From positions 1-64,000 of the forward strand of contig NZ_JAUZDX010000015.1 in assembly GCF_030704685.1 (NCBI RefSeq): DNA of 64,000 nt, given 5' to 3'. The notes under the pieces are model-generated. The model was not told the DNA's origin and ran no database searches. It saw only the letters and a list, made by a program, of their open reading frames with translations. This stretch comes from Acidovorax sp. A1169 (GTDB taxonomy: Bacteria; Pseudomonadota; Gammaproteobacteria; Burkholderiales; Burkholderiaceae_C). Both the position numbers and the translations under genes were made by a program. Shown one piece after another: positions 37,611-45,881 of this stretch; the first letter of the stretch is position 1, and the number at the start of each line of letters is the position of its first letter.

Positions 37611-38573
37611 ATGCCAATCCAGAATGTGAAAACGTCTTCCTCGGCCATCGGTCGGGAAGAGCTGCCGCCGCTGGACCTGCTGCGCAGCTTCGAGGCCTCG
37701 GCGCGGCATCTGAGCTTTACGCAAGCGGCGCAGGAGCTCTACCTCACCCAGTCTGCGGTCAGCCGCCAGATACAGCAGATGGAAGCCTGGCTCGGGGTGG
37801 CCCTGTTCGAGCGCCGGCACCGGTCACTAGTGCTCACCGAGGCGGGGGCCGTCATGCACCGGGCGGCGGTGGATGCGCTGGAGCGGCTGCGCGACGCCAC
37901 CGCACGGGTGCGCGCCGCCCCGGCCCTGCGCCAGGTGGCCATGACCTGCACCCCGGGCTTCGCCTCGCTGTGGCTCATCCCCCGGCTGGCGCACTTCACC
38001 GCGCAGCACCCGGATGTGGACGTGCGCATCTCGGCCACCCTGGAGCTTTTGGACCTGGACCGCAGCCAGCTGGACCTGGCGGTGCGCTTTTGCCCCACCG
38101 AGGATGGGCTGGGCACTCCCTTGTTCGAGGAATGGGTGGTCCCCATGTGCTCCCCCGGCCTGGCCGCCAATGCAGCCAACCCCTTGCGGCAGCCCGCCGA
38201 CCTGGTGCGCCACACCCTGCTCGCCGTGGACCAGCACCCTGGCATGCCGCTCACGGTGGAATGGGACCCCTGGGCGCGGCTGATGGGGGTGTCGGAAGTG
38301 CGCATGAAAAACACCGTGCGCTTCACCCAGTACGCCGATGCGGTGGCGGCGGCGATGCAGGGGCAAGGCGTGGTGATCGGCCGGCTGCCGCTGCTGGCCG
38401 AGCTGGTGGAAAGCGGCCGCTTGGTGACGCCGTTCGGCAGTTGTGCCTCGTCGCAGCGCGGCTACTACATGGTGTCGGGTGTTCGCGGCGGCGCCAACCC
38501 CGATGCGCAGGACTTCGTGCGCTGGCTGCGCAGCGAGGCCGACGCGGCGCTGAAACCCGCCAAGCTGGCCTGA
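37611..38573 (+). CDS. LysR-family regulator, GcvA-like
   Basis: 320 aa from ATG 37611; an ATG at 37557 would add 18 residues. PPLDLLRSFEASARHLSFTQAAQELYLTQSAVSRQIQQMEAWLGVALFERR is a typical GcvA-type winged helix. The effector domain holds FASLWLIPRLAHFTAQHPDVDVRI and DLDRSQLDLAVRFCP. It is divergent from the DUF2917 gene and probably regulates that gene and itself. Ligand unknown. Confidence 0.88.
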   Translation: MPIQNVKTSSSAIGREELPPLDLLRSFEASARHLSFTQAAQELYLTQSAVSRQIQQMEAWLGVALFERRHRSLVLTEAGAVMHRAAVDALERLRDATARVRAAPALRQVAMTCTPGFASLWLIPRLAHFTAQHPDVDVRISATLELLDLDRSQLDLAVRFCPTEDGLGTPLFEEWVVPMCSPGLAANAANPLRQPADLVRHTLLAVDQHPGMPLTVEWDPWARLMGVSEVRMKNTVRFTQYADAVAAAMQGQGVVIGRLPLLAELVESGRLVTPFGSCASSQRGYYMVSGVRGGANPDAQDFVRWLRSEADAALKPAKLA

Positions 38574-38722
38574 CGGCCCGCACCCTGTGCTGGATTTCAC
38601 GGTTTCAATCAATGCTGCAAGCAGGTGCCCATTCAAAACGGGTGCGTGCCCACCTTTTCCAGTAAATTGCCCCTGCGCAGCCTGGGCGCTTTCTTTTTCA
38701 GGCGTGGAAAAAAGGACGCGCA

Positions 38723-39274
38723 ATGCTGAAAGTTTTTTCGCTCAAACTACCCGGCCAGTGTCTTTTGGCCTTGTGCATTCTGGCGGGTACAGCCAACGCC
38801 AATGCCAAGGCAGTGTGCCCTCGTCCCGCCAAAGGGCCGCAGGCCACCCCAGGCATCATTCCGGCCAACACCAGGCTGATAGAAAACAAACGCTATTACT
38901 CGCCAGACAAGTCGGTGTATCTGGTTCACCAGAGTGACGGCAATCTGGTGCTGTACAAGCGGGTGAGAAGAGATGCGCAGGTAGCTCTCTGGAATGCGGG
39001 CACCTACCGCCAGGAGACCCGATGCGCGGTTTTCCAGGGCGATGGAAATCTCGTGGTTTACAACATGGTAGACAACGCCCTATGGAACTCGGTTGCTGAC
39101 GCCAGAAAACGCGACCGAACGTTCTGGGATTCCTTGCCTCCCTATGGAATCGACAGCAAAAGCTACATGAGACAGTACGGCACGCCCCATCTGGCCGTAC
39201 AAAATGACAACAACCTGGTTGTCTACGATGGAAGTGGAACACCACTGTGGGCGTCCGGAACCGCGGCGCGGTGA
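38723..39274 (+). CDS. Secreted single-domain B-lectin (mannose-binding lectin fold) protein
   Basis: 183 aa; AAGGA lies upstream of the ATG. The Sec signal (about 1-30: LLALCILAGTANANAKA) is followed by one bulb-lectin domain. All three QxDxNxVxY sugar-binding motifs are intact: QSDGNLVLY (70-78), QGDGNLVVY (105-113) and QNDNNLVVY (160-168). Two cysteines (32, 101) could pair in the periplasm. In this fold each motif binds mannose-type sugars. Bacteriocins of the LlpA type carry two such domains; this has one, with no toxin module, so adhesion, glycan sensing or niche defence are all possible. No partner gene is adjacent. Confidence 0.85.
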   Translation: MLKVFSLKLPGQCLLALCILAGTANANAKAVCPRPAKGPQATPGIIPANTRLIENKRYYSPDKSVYLVHQSDGNLVLYKRVRRDAQVALWNAGTYRQETRCAVFQGDGNLVVYNMVDNALWNSVADARKRDRTFWDSLPPYGIDSKSYMRQYGTPHLAVQNDNNLVVYDGSGTPLWASGTAAR

Positions 39275-39300
39275 GGCCTGCCTTTGTGGTGCCAGGCCTC
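39273..39300. terminator. Hairpin after the lectin gene, possible bidirectional terminator
   Basis: GAGGCCTG (39273-39280) and CAGGCCTC (39293-39300) form a perfect 8-bp stem with a 12-base loop, starting within the lectin stop codon and lying between two convergent genes. There is no T-run, so termination strength is doubtful. Confidence 0.35.
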
Positions 39301-39305
39301 GACTA

Positions 39306-39812
39306 TCAACGCCCTGCTTTGGAATGGCGGGCCATGGGCAGGTGATCGTTGGCGGCTATGAAGGGCTCATGCAGCACCTTGCGCCTGGGTAGTGAGGCGC
39401 CTGGCTGACCAAGCGTCTTGACCTGCACGGCAGCCCTTCCGTCCGCAGTGGAGCCCATTTCAAGCTGAACTGGGTCCTCTCCCGTCTGCATGTGGTGGGT
39501 CCAGGCCACGTCCGAGATCACTGCATGCTCGGCGATCACCAAGCCCAGAAGATCGGTGAATTCACGTTGCTGCGATGGCTGCCATTGCACCTGGATCGTG
39601 AAACACCGGCCGTTGTTGGAGCAATTGATCGTCAGATAGGCGTTGCCTTCCTGGCCCGTTTTAGCTTTCGCTTGCGGCTGAGCGGGCAGGTTCTTTTTGG
39701 CCCGGTTCTTGAGCGCTTCGCGGCGGAATATCTCCAGCGATGCGCCGGGATCGTCTTCGCCGAGCACCGAGGTATCGACATGGGCGGGAACGATGGGGTT
39801 GGAACGGGACAT
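39306..39812 (-). CDS. Hypothetical protein
   Basis: 168 aa. The N-terminal third is charged and Ala/Lys/Gln-rich (REALKNRAKKNLPAQPQAKAK) and probably flexible. A central segment, NAYLTINCSNNGRCFTIQVQWQPSQQREFTDLLGLVIAEHAVIS, looks like an alternating beta domain. No signal peptide or known motif was seen. It is convergent with the lectin gene and has no operon partner. Base composition is a little less GC-rich than nearby housekeeping genes. I do not recognise a family. Confidence 0.55.
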   Translation of the reverse strand: MSRSNPIVPAHVDTSVLGEDDPGASLEIFRREALKNRAKKNLPAQPQAKAKTGQEGNAYLTINCSNNGRCFTIQVQWQPSQQREFTDLLGLVIAEHAVISDVAWTHHMQTGEDPVQLEMGSTADGRAAVQVKTLGQPGASLPRRKVLHEPFIAANDHLPMARHSKAGR

Positions 39813-40139
39813 AAAGGCACCTCACACCAGTGGACTCCGGACATTCTGCGCAGCAGAACATTCACCCTGAATCCTGTGGATCCATTGGCACTCGCAAGGT
39901 CCTGGAGCTTTGGGACGATGCGATGGCCCAATAGGCCATGAGCGTACCGGCGGGTGACCGATGAGTCCATGTTGAACCTGGCGTCCATTCATGGCTGTAG
40001 GACAATCACGGGGCGGGGGGCCATCTTCCCGCTGCGATCGCCGTATTTCGTAAACACGTTCGGCAGCTCGTTACTAGATTATTCCGATAATCGGCAAACA
40101 CCGGAAACTATTCACTCGCTGCCAGTAACAGGGTGCAGT
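39813..40139. other. Non-coding gap of 327 bp
   Basis: No gene is supportable on either strand. It contains a short inverted repeat TTCTGC-GCA-GCAGAA near 39845-39859 and an AT-rich ATTAT-TCCG-ATAAT near 40078-40091, neither with a clear role. It holds the upstream region of the minus-strand hypothetical gene and the downstream end of the hydrolase gene. Confidence 0.4.
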
Positions 40140-40925
40140 TCATGGCGGCAAGTCTTCTTGGTATGGCGAGGCGGTAACGGGCCTGGCCTTCTTCCGGGCC
40201 CCATTGACCATTTCCTGCACCCAGTGCACCAGCATGCCGGTGTATTCCTCTTTCCATTCGGGGCAGGTCAGCGCATGGTCGGCGCCACCGATCACCCGGT
40301 AGGTCATGGACCGGGTCTGCAGGAAGGCCGCGCGGTAGTTCTCCAGCACCGGGTGGGGCACGACATCGTCGTTCTCCGATTCCACCAGCAGCACGTCCCC
40401 CTTGAACTGTGCGCTGGCCGCCAGGGCCCGGTTGCTCTGCGGCGCGATGGCACGGCTGCGGTAGGCGGCCACCTCTGCGCGGTTGAGCTTGATCTTGGAG
40501 ACCATCCAGTCCTCATCCTTGTACAGCGCCGGCGCCCTGAGCGCCATCCAGCGCACGGGGCGCAGGGCACTGAGCACGGCGGCCAGGTAGGCGCCGTAGC
40601 TGGTGCCCACCACCAGCACCGAGGCCGGGTCCACCGCCGGGTGCCCTACCAGCAGGTCGTAGGCCGCGAGCATGTCGTTCAGGCTGTCCTCGCGGGTCAC
40701 GGTTTCGCGCTCGGCCCGGTCGTTGGCATGGCCGCGCAAATCGAAGGTCAGGCAGATGCAGCCCAGGGCGGCAATCTGGTGCGCGCGCGCGATGTACTGT
40801 TTCTGGCTGCCGTCCCAGCCGTGCACCAGCATCACGCCGGGCACGAGCACATCGGGCGCGACCAGGGTGCCCTCTATGCTGCGGCCGCCCACGGGGATGT
40901 GGATCGTTTTATGCCGTGTGGCCAT
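40140..40925 (-). CDS. Alpha/beta hydrolase
   Basis: 261 aa from the ATG at 40925, which overlaps the upstream DUF3182 gene by 17 bp. The oxyanion region VMLVHGWDGSQ, the nucleophile elbow GTSYGAYLAA, the acid ESENDDVVPH and the histidine GGADHAL form a complete catalytic triad of the dienelactone-hydrolase/peptidase-like group. It has no signal peptide and should be cytoplasmic. Coupling to an ATP-grasp-like DUF3182 protein suggests a joint role in handling a peptide- or ester-linked compound. The substrate is unknown. Confidence 0.85.
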   Translation of the reverse strand: MATRHKTIHIPVGGRSIEGTLVAPDVLVPGVMLVHGWDGSQKQYIARAHQIAALGCICLTFDLRGHANDRAERETVTREDSLNDMLAAYDLLVGHPAVDPASVLVVGTSYGAYLAAVLSALRPVRWMALRAPALYKDEDWMVSKIKLNRAEVAAYRSRAIAPQSNRALAASAQFKGDVLLVESENDDVVPHPVLENYRAAFLQTRSMTYRVIGGADHALTCPEWKEEYTGMLVHWVQEMVNGARKKARPVTASPYQEDLPP

Positions 40926-42093
40926 GGATCTCCAGCGTCGTGTATTTGGTGAGGGGCCCGGCTTCGGGGTCGACTCCCTGGTAGTACAGCGTGGCCCCGA
41001 CAGGGATGGGCTGGGGCGCACCGAACTTCTCCACGCAGCTGGCCCGCAGCTTGCGCAGGCCCGGATCCTGGTGGAAAGCCTCCAGCGCCGCCACCTCGGC
41101 GCCGCTGGCTCCGCCCACGCGCCAGGACTGCTCCAGCACGCCGGAGCACCATTGGCCCGCCGCATTCAGACCCTGGGCCACGTCGTAGTTGATGCGCGAC
41201 GCGAAAAAGCCCGGATAACAGGTGCGCACCGCTTCGTCATAGGCCAGTGCCTGGGTCACCGCATCGTGCAGCGGGCCCGAGGGTGTGCTGGCCAGCAGCG
41301 CATTGAAATCACCCCGCACCACCGTGAGGTCCGAGCCGCCATAGACCAGGGCCCCGCTGTTGTCGGGCGTGAGGCGCTGCGAGCCGTAGTACGAAGCCTG
41401 CAGCCCGGCCACGCGCACCTGGCCGATGCTCAGCGTTTCCACCTCGGTCAGGTTGTGCTCCAGCACCACGCCGTCCCTCTCCAGCAGGCTGTCCCCCAAA
41501 CTGTTCAGGCAGTTTGCCAAGGCCTCCATGGTGGTGACGACGGTCTGGCCTCGCCCACCGGTCTCGCCCACCGGCTTCACGCGCAGCGGCCCCAGGGCGA
41601 ACAGTGCCTCGCCGGCGCGCAGCGCATCCGCACGCGAGAACGCGGTGTAGCCGGGCAGCACCGAGCGCTTGACGAGCCGGGAGAACTCGGGGTTCCAGCC
41701 TTCTGGCGCGGCGGCCTCGAACGACACCAGGGGATGGGTGATGGCCTTGGTGGCAATGAAGGCCTGCGGTACGACACCGCCGAACAGGTCGTCCTGCCCG
41801 TGCACGCCGAGGGCGTGTGCGGTGGCCATGCCCACCAGCGTGTCACTGGGCACCAGGTAGGTGCGGCCATGCCAGATGGGCTGCGGCAGCTCATCGGTGC
41901 TGTACGCGCAGCCCTTGATGCCGGCCAGCCGGCGCACCAGTTCTTCGCGCGTGGTCTGCTCATGGGTGCTGGCGTGCCCGCGCAGTCCCCGCGTGAATGG
42001 CATGACGGTTTCCTGGGCCTCGCGCCGCCGCAGTGCCAGCGCGCTGTGGGCGGTCTCCAGGCTGTGCGAATATTCAGATGCATGGGATGTCAT
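40909..42093 (-). CDS. DUF3182 family protein, ATP-grasp-like
   Basis: 394 aa from the ATG at 42093. The region LFALGPLRVKPVGETGGRGQTVV (about 165-186) followed by GVVLEHNLTEVETLSIGQVRV has the lysine- and glycine-rich pattern of an ATP-grasp nucleotide site, and EEL/EDL-type carboxylates follow. Such folds ligate a carboxylate to an amine or thiol using ATP. DUF3182 proteins are seen in Burkholderiales and lack a settled function. It is the first gene of a two-gene operon with the alpha/beta hydrolase. The 272-bp upstream gap should hold the promoter; I saw no clear operator there. Confidence 0.78.
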   Translation of the reverse strand: MTSHASEYSHSLETAHSALALRRREAQETVMPFTRGLRGHASTHEQTTREELVRRLAGIKGCAYSTDELPQPIWHGRTYLVPSDTLVGMATAHALGVHGQDDLFGGVVPQAFIATKAITHPLVSFEAAAPEGWNPEFSRLVKRSVLPGYTAFSRADALRAGEALFALGPLRVKPVGETGGRGQTVVTTMEALANCLNSLGDSLLERDGVVLEHNLTEVETLSIGQVRVAGLQASYYGSQRLTPDNSGALVYGGSDLTVVRGDFNALLASTPSGPLHDAVTQALAYDEAVRTCYPGFFASRINYDVAQGLNAAGQWCSGVLEQSWRVGGASGAEVAALEAFHQDPGLRKLRASCVEKFGAPQPIPVGATLYYQGVDPEAGPLTKYTTLEIHGHTA

Positions 42094-42365
42094 GGCCTGG
42101 GCCCTCCTGAATGGGTGGGCGCGCCTGCGAGGGAATTCGCAGACCCGCCACTGGCACCTATCCGGTTCACGGGGGCGTATGCCCTGCCGTGGCCGTGGTT
42201 CCATGCTATTTTTGGAGGGGGTCGATGGCGATTCTTGTGCGCCGCAACATGGTGTAGGACACAGGCTACTGATCGATCGGTGGTCCGGGAGCCTGCGCGG
42301 ATCTGTGCCTGATGTAGCACGGCAAGGCGGACCAACGAAGTTAGACGGTTGAAGGCAAATCCGTA

Positions 42366-45300
42366 TCAGATCACGAACATGCTCTCCGGTGCACGGACCA
42401 CGGGCGCGACGAAGCCCGCGACCCAGCCCGGCAGATCCTGCGACGGCATGGGCCGTGCCAGAAAATAGCCCTGTCCGATGTCGCAGCCCAGGGCGGCCAG
42501 CTGATCCCAATGCGCCTGGGTTTCGATGCCTTCGGCCACCACCTTGCGGCCCAGGTCGTGGGCCAGGTCGATGGTGGAGCGCACGATCACGGCCGACGCC
42601 TTGCTCACCGACATGTTGTATACGAAGGACTGGTCGATCTTGATGTACTCCACGGGCAGCTGCTGCAGGTAGCTGAGCGACGAGTAACCGGTGCCGAAGT
42701 CGTCGATGTACAGCGCAATGCCCAGGTCGCGCAGCGCCTGCAGCACGCGCAAGGCACGCTCGGGCTCCTCCATGACGGTGGTTTCCGTGATCTCCAGCTC
42801 CAGCAGCCCCGGCGCCACGGGCCAGGCGGTCTGCAGCTGGCGGATGGTTTGCAGCAGGGCGTCGTCGCGCAGGTTGCGCGCGGACAGGTTCACGGCGATC
42901 GGCAGCTCGGCCCCCTTGGCAGCCCAGCCGTGGTTGAGCCGCAAGGCGGCCTCGATCACCCACTCGGTCAGCGGCTTGATCAGCCCCGTGTGTTCGGCCA
43001 GGCCGATGAAGTCGCCCGGCATGAGCATGCCGCGCTCTGCATGCCGCCAGCGCACCAGGCCCTCGGCCCCGCACACCCGGCCTGCGGCCATGTCGATCTT
43101 GGGCTGAAGGTACAGCGACAGGTCACCGTTCTCGATGGCTCGCCTGAGCTTACCTGCCATTTGCAGGTGGTGCGCCTGGTTGCGGTGGTGGCTCTGCGCC
43201 GGGTCGAACACCACATGCCCGAGCCCGGCCTTCTTGGCCTGGCGCACCGCAGTGTCCATGTGGCGGTACAGGTCGTGCGGGGTCTCGCCGTGCCCGGGGA
43301 ACAGGGCCACCCCGGCGGTCACGGAGACTTCCATCGAGATGTCGGCAATCGGAAACGGCTGGGCCAGCACGGCGTCCACGGTGCGTACCATGCCCACTGC
43401 GGCCTGCGCATCGCACTGCGGCAGCAGGATGGCAAACTCGTCGCCGCGCAGCCGTCCCACCGTGGCAGAAGCGGGAACGGCCTGGACGAGGCGGGCCCCG
43501 ACCTCCTTGAGGATCTGGTCTCCGTAGCAGAAACCCAGGGCATCGTTGATCTCGCTGAGCCGCTCCACATTGGCCTGCAGCACCGCAAACGACTGGCCAG
43601 CGTCGATGGCGGACACCAGGGTCTCGGTGAACTGCGCCTCGTTGGGCAGCCCGGTGAGGGTGTCGTAGCGGCGCATCTGCTGCATGGCCTCCTGGACCCG
43701 GGCCTGCTCGCTGCGGTGGCGCAGCGTCGCCATGCCGAAGGCCAGGTCATCGGCCGACTCGACGAGGAAGGTGATCTCGTCGGGCTCGAAGATCTTCGGC
43801 CGATTGCTGTAGATGGCCAGGGCGCCGATCACCGCGCCGTCCACCCGCAGCGGGCACGCCAGCACCGAGGCCGCAGCGGGCATGCCGGCCAGCCAGGCGG
43901 GGCCATCGGGGCCGGGCGGCTCGCCTCCCCGGCCCACGCAGGCCAGACCCGAGCGCACGGCATCACCCAGCACGCCCTGGCCTGTATCGCACGCCTCCCA
44001 GCGGGTGTTCAAGGCGCGCAGCCAGGGTTGCGCCAGGGCGGCGGTGCTTTCGGCCACAGGCACCAGCGGGTCGGCAGCTCCCTCTGCGGGGCGGCACCAC
44101 ACCACGGCCATGGCGTAGCCGCCCGCCGTGACGATGGCCTCGCACATGCTGGAGAGCAGGCCCTGCTCGTCCACCGCGCGCAGCATGGTGCGGTTGCCAG
44201 CACTCAGGGTCTTCAGGGCCCGGGTGGTGTGCTCCAGCCGCAGCACATGGTCTTCCAGGGCGGTATTGAGCGCCAGCACCTTCTCCTCGGCGTGCTTGCG
44301 CACCGTGATGTCGGAACCGAGCACGTAGTAGCCCAGCACCTGCCCGCTGTCATCGCACTTGGGTATGCAGTCGATGGCCTGCCACATGCCGGGAAACGGC
44401 TGCCAGTCGTAGCTCTGGCGCTCGCCTTGCAGCACCCGCTCGATCATCGGGGCGGCCTGGGCATAGCGTTCCTCGCCGAGAATCTCGCGCACCGTGTGCC
44501 CTGGCACGTCGTCGCGGTCCGGGGCATAGAGCGCCTTGTGCTGTGCGTTGACATACACGTAGCGCTGCTCGGCATTGACGTAGGCCAGCACGGCCGGCAC
44601 GTTGTTGATCACGCTGAACAGGTGGTCTTCACTGGCATGCAGCTGCGCCGTGCGCTCCTGTACCCGCTGCTCCAGCAGCGCGTTGTGCTGCACGATCGTG
44701 CGCTGGGCCTGGCGTGCCAGGGTTTCATCGCGGAACACCAGGACGACGCCCACCACCGCGCCGGCGCTGGAGCGTATGGGGGCGGCGCTGTCGGCAATCG
44801 GGCACTCGCGCCCATCGCGCGCGATCAGCGTGGTGTGGTTGGCCAGCTCATGCACCACGCCGGTGGCCAGCACCTGGGCCACGGGCACCACCGCAGGCTC
44901 GCGGGTGATCTCGTTGACGATGCGGAACACCACGTCGATGGGCAGGCCGCGCGCCATCTCGAAAGTCCAGCCGGTCAACTGCTCGGCCACCGGGTTCATC
45001 CGGGTGATGCGGCCTTCGGTGTCGGTGGCCAGCACGGCATCGCCAATGGAGTGCATGGTGGTGGCCAGGCTTTCCTCGCTGTCCTCCAGGGCGCGCTGGG
45101 TCTGGCGGGTTTCGCCCAGCTGGCGCCTGATCAGCGCATAGGCGCCGCCCAGCAGCCCCACCAGCAACAGCGCCACGATACTGTTGGCCAGCAGCAGCAG
45201 GCGGCGGGTGTGCAGCTGCGCTTCGGTGCGCTCGCGCAGCAGAGCGGCCTCTTCGAACTCCAGGCCGCGCAGCAACTCGTGGATGCGGTCGCGTGTCTTT

Positions 45301-45746
45301 TGCAGGGGGGCCGTGGCCACGTAGGCATTGGCGGCCTCGGGCCCTTGTGTCTTGCGCAGCATTTCCACGCGCCGGGAGATGGCCAGCCGCTCGTCCACCA
45401 TCTGGCGCAGCAGGGTCCAGCGCTCCTGCTGCAGCGGGTTGTCTGCGGTGAGCTGGCGCAGTTGCGACAGCATGGCCTCGCGGGCCTCGGCCGTGGCATC
45501 GCGCTCGGCGATGTGCGCGGGGTCTCCGGTGATGCGAAAGCTCTGCGTGCTCAGCTCGATCTGCAGGGTGTTGGCACGGATATGGGCCACGTTGCCCAGC
45601 ACCTGGTGGGTGTGGGCCACCCAATGGGTCGCCTCCTCCGCGTCATCGGCCAGCTTCCAGCCCATCACCGTGACGCCGGCCACCACCACGGCGGCAGCGA
45701 TGAACGCCGCCAGAACCTTCGATTCGAAGCTCGAGCGCAGCAGCAA
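42366..45746 (-). CDS. Membrane CHASE3-PAS-GAF-GGDEF-EAL cyclic-di-GMP protein
   Basis: 1126 aa. Two membrane segments (about 11-30 and 183-205) flank a CHASE3-like periplasmic domain. Then come two PAS domains (about 225-345 and 370-490), a GAF domain (about 510-680), GGDEF (about 690-850) and EAL (about 870-1110). The GGDEF motif reads RGDEF (near 768), so cyclase activity is doubtful. The EAL domain keeps EGLVRW, NLSARNL, ELEITET, DDFGTGYSSL (near 1014), KIDQSFV and EGIETQ, so phosphodiesterase activity is likely. It should lower cyclic-di-GMP in response to periplasmic and cytoplasmic signals. It lies downstream of a two-component system on the same strand with a 135-bp gap. Confidence 0.9.
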   Translation of the reverse strand: MLLRSSFESKVLAAFIAAAVVVAGVTVMGWKLADDAEEATHWVAHTHQVLGNVAHIRANTLQIELSTQSFRITGDPAHIAERDATAEAREAMLSQLRQLTADNPLQQERWTLLRQMVDERLAISRRVEMLRKTQGPEAANAYVATAPLQKTRDRIHELLRGLEFEEAALLRERTEAQLHTRRLLLLANSIVALLLVGLLGGAYALIRRQLGETRQTQRALEDSEESLATTMHSIGDAVLATDTEGRITRMNPVAEQLTGWTFEMARGLPIDVVFRIVNEITREPAVVPVAQVLATGVVHELANHTTLIARDGRECPIADSAAPIRSSAGAVVGVVLVFRDETLARQAQRTIVQHNALLEQRVQERTAQLHASEDHLFSVINNVPAVLAYVNAEQRYVYVNAQHKALYAPDRDDVPGHTVREILGEERYAQAAPMIERVLQGERQSYDWQPFPGMWQAIDCIPKCDDSGQVLGYYVLGSDITVRKHAEEKVLALNTALEDHVLRLEHTTRALKTLSAGNRTMLRAVDEQGLLSSMCEAIVTAGGYAMAVVWCRPAEGAADPLVPVAESTAALAQPWLRALNTRWEACDTGQGVLGDAVRSGLACVGRGGEPPGPDGPAWLAGMPAAASVLACPLRVDGAVIGALAIYSNRPKIFEPDEITFLVESADDLAFGMATLRHRSEQARVQEAMQQMRRYDTLTGLPNEAQFTETLVSAIDAGQSFAVLQANVERLSEINDALGFCYGDQILKEVGARLVQAVPASATVGRLRGDEFAILLPQCDAQAAVGMVRTVDAVLAQPFPIADISMEVSVTAGVALFPGHGETPHDLYRHMDTAVRQAKKAGLGHVVFDPAQSHHRNQAHHLQMAGKLRRAIENGDLSLYLQPKIDMAAGRVCGAEGLVRWRHAERGMLMPGDFIGLAEHTGLIKPLTEWVIEAALRLNHGWAAKGAELPIAVNLSARNLRDDALLQTIRQLQTAWPVAPGLLELEITETTVMEEPERALRVLQALRDLGIALYIDDFGTGYSSLSYLQQLPVEYIKIDQSFVYNMSVSKASAVIVRSTIDLAHDLGRKVVAEGIETQAHWDQLAALGCDIGQGYFLARPMPSQDLPGWVAGFVAPVVRAPESMFVI

Positions 45747-45881
45747 TGGGCCTCCCCCTAAACCCTGTTATGTCAGGATGATCCATTCTTACACCCGGTT
45801 GGCTGTGTGCGGTAGCAAAAAAGTACATTGCGCAGACCGCAAGCGGTGTTGTCCTACAGGGCCGGCCCTAGGTGAAAACGC

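Noticed and set aside
38723..39274. LlpA-type lectin bacteriocin
   Set aside because: LlpA proteins carry two tandem B-lectin domains of about 130 residues each; this has one and no C-terminal hairpin that I can recognise, so I keep only the lectin call.
42510..45761. 1083-codon plus-strand frame opposite the GGDEF-EAL gene
   Set aside because: Antisense shadow; repetitive His/Gln/Gly composition, no recognised domain, and the minus strand holds six domains in order.
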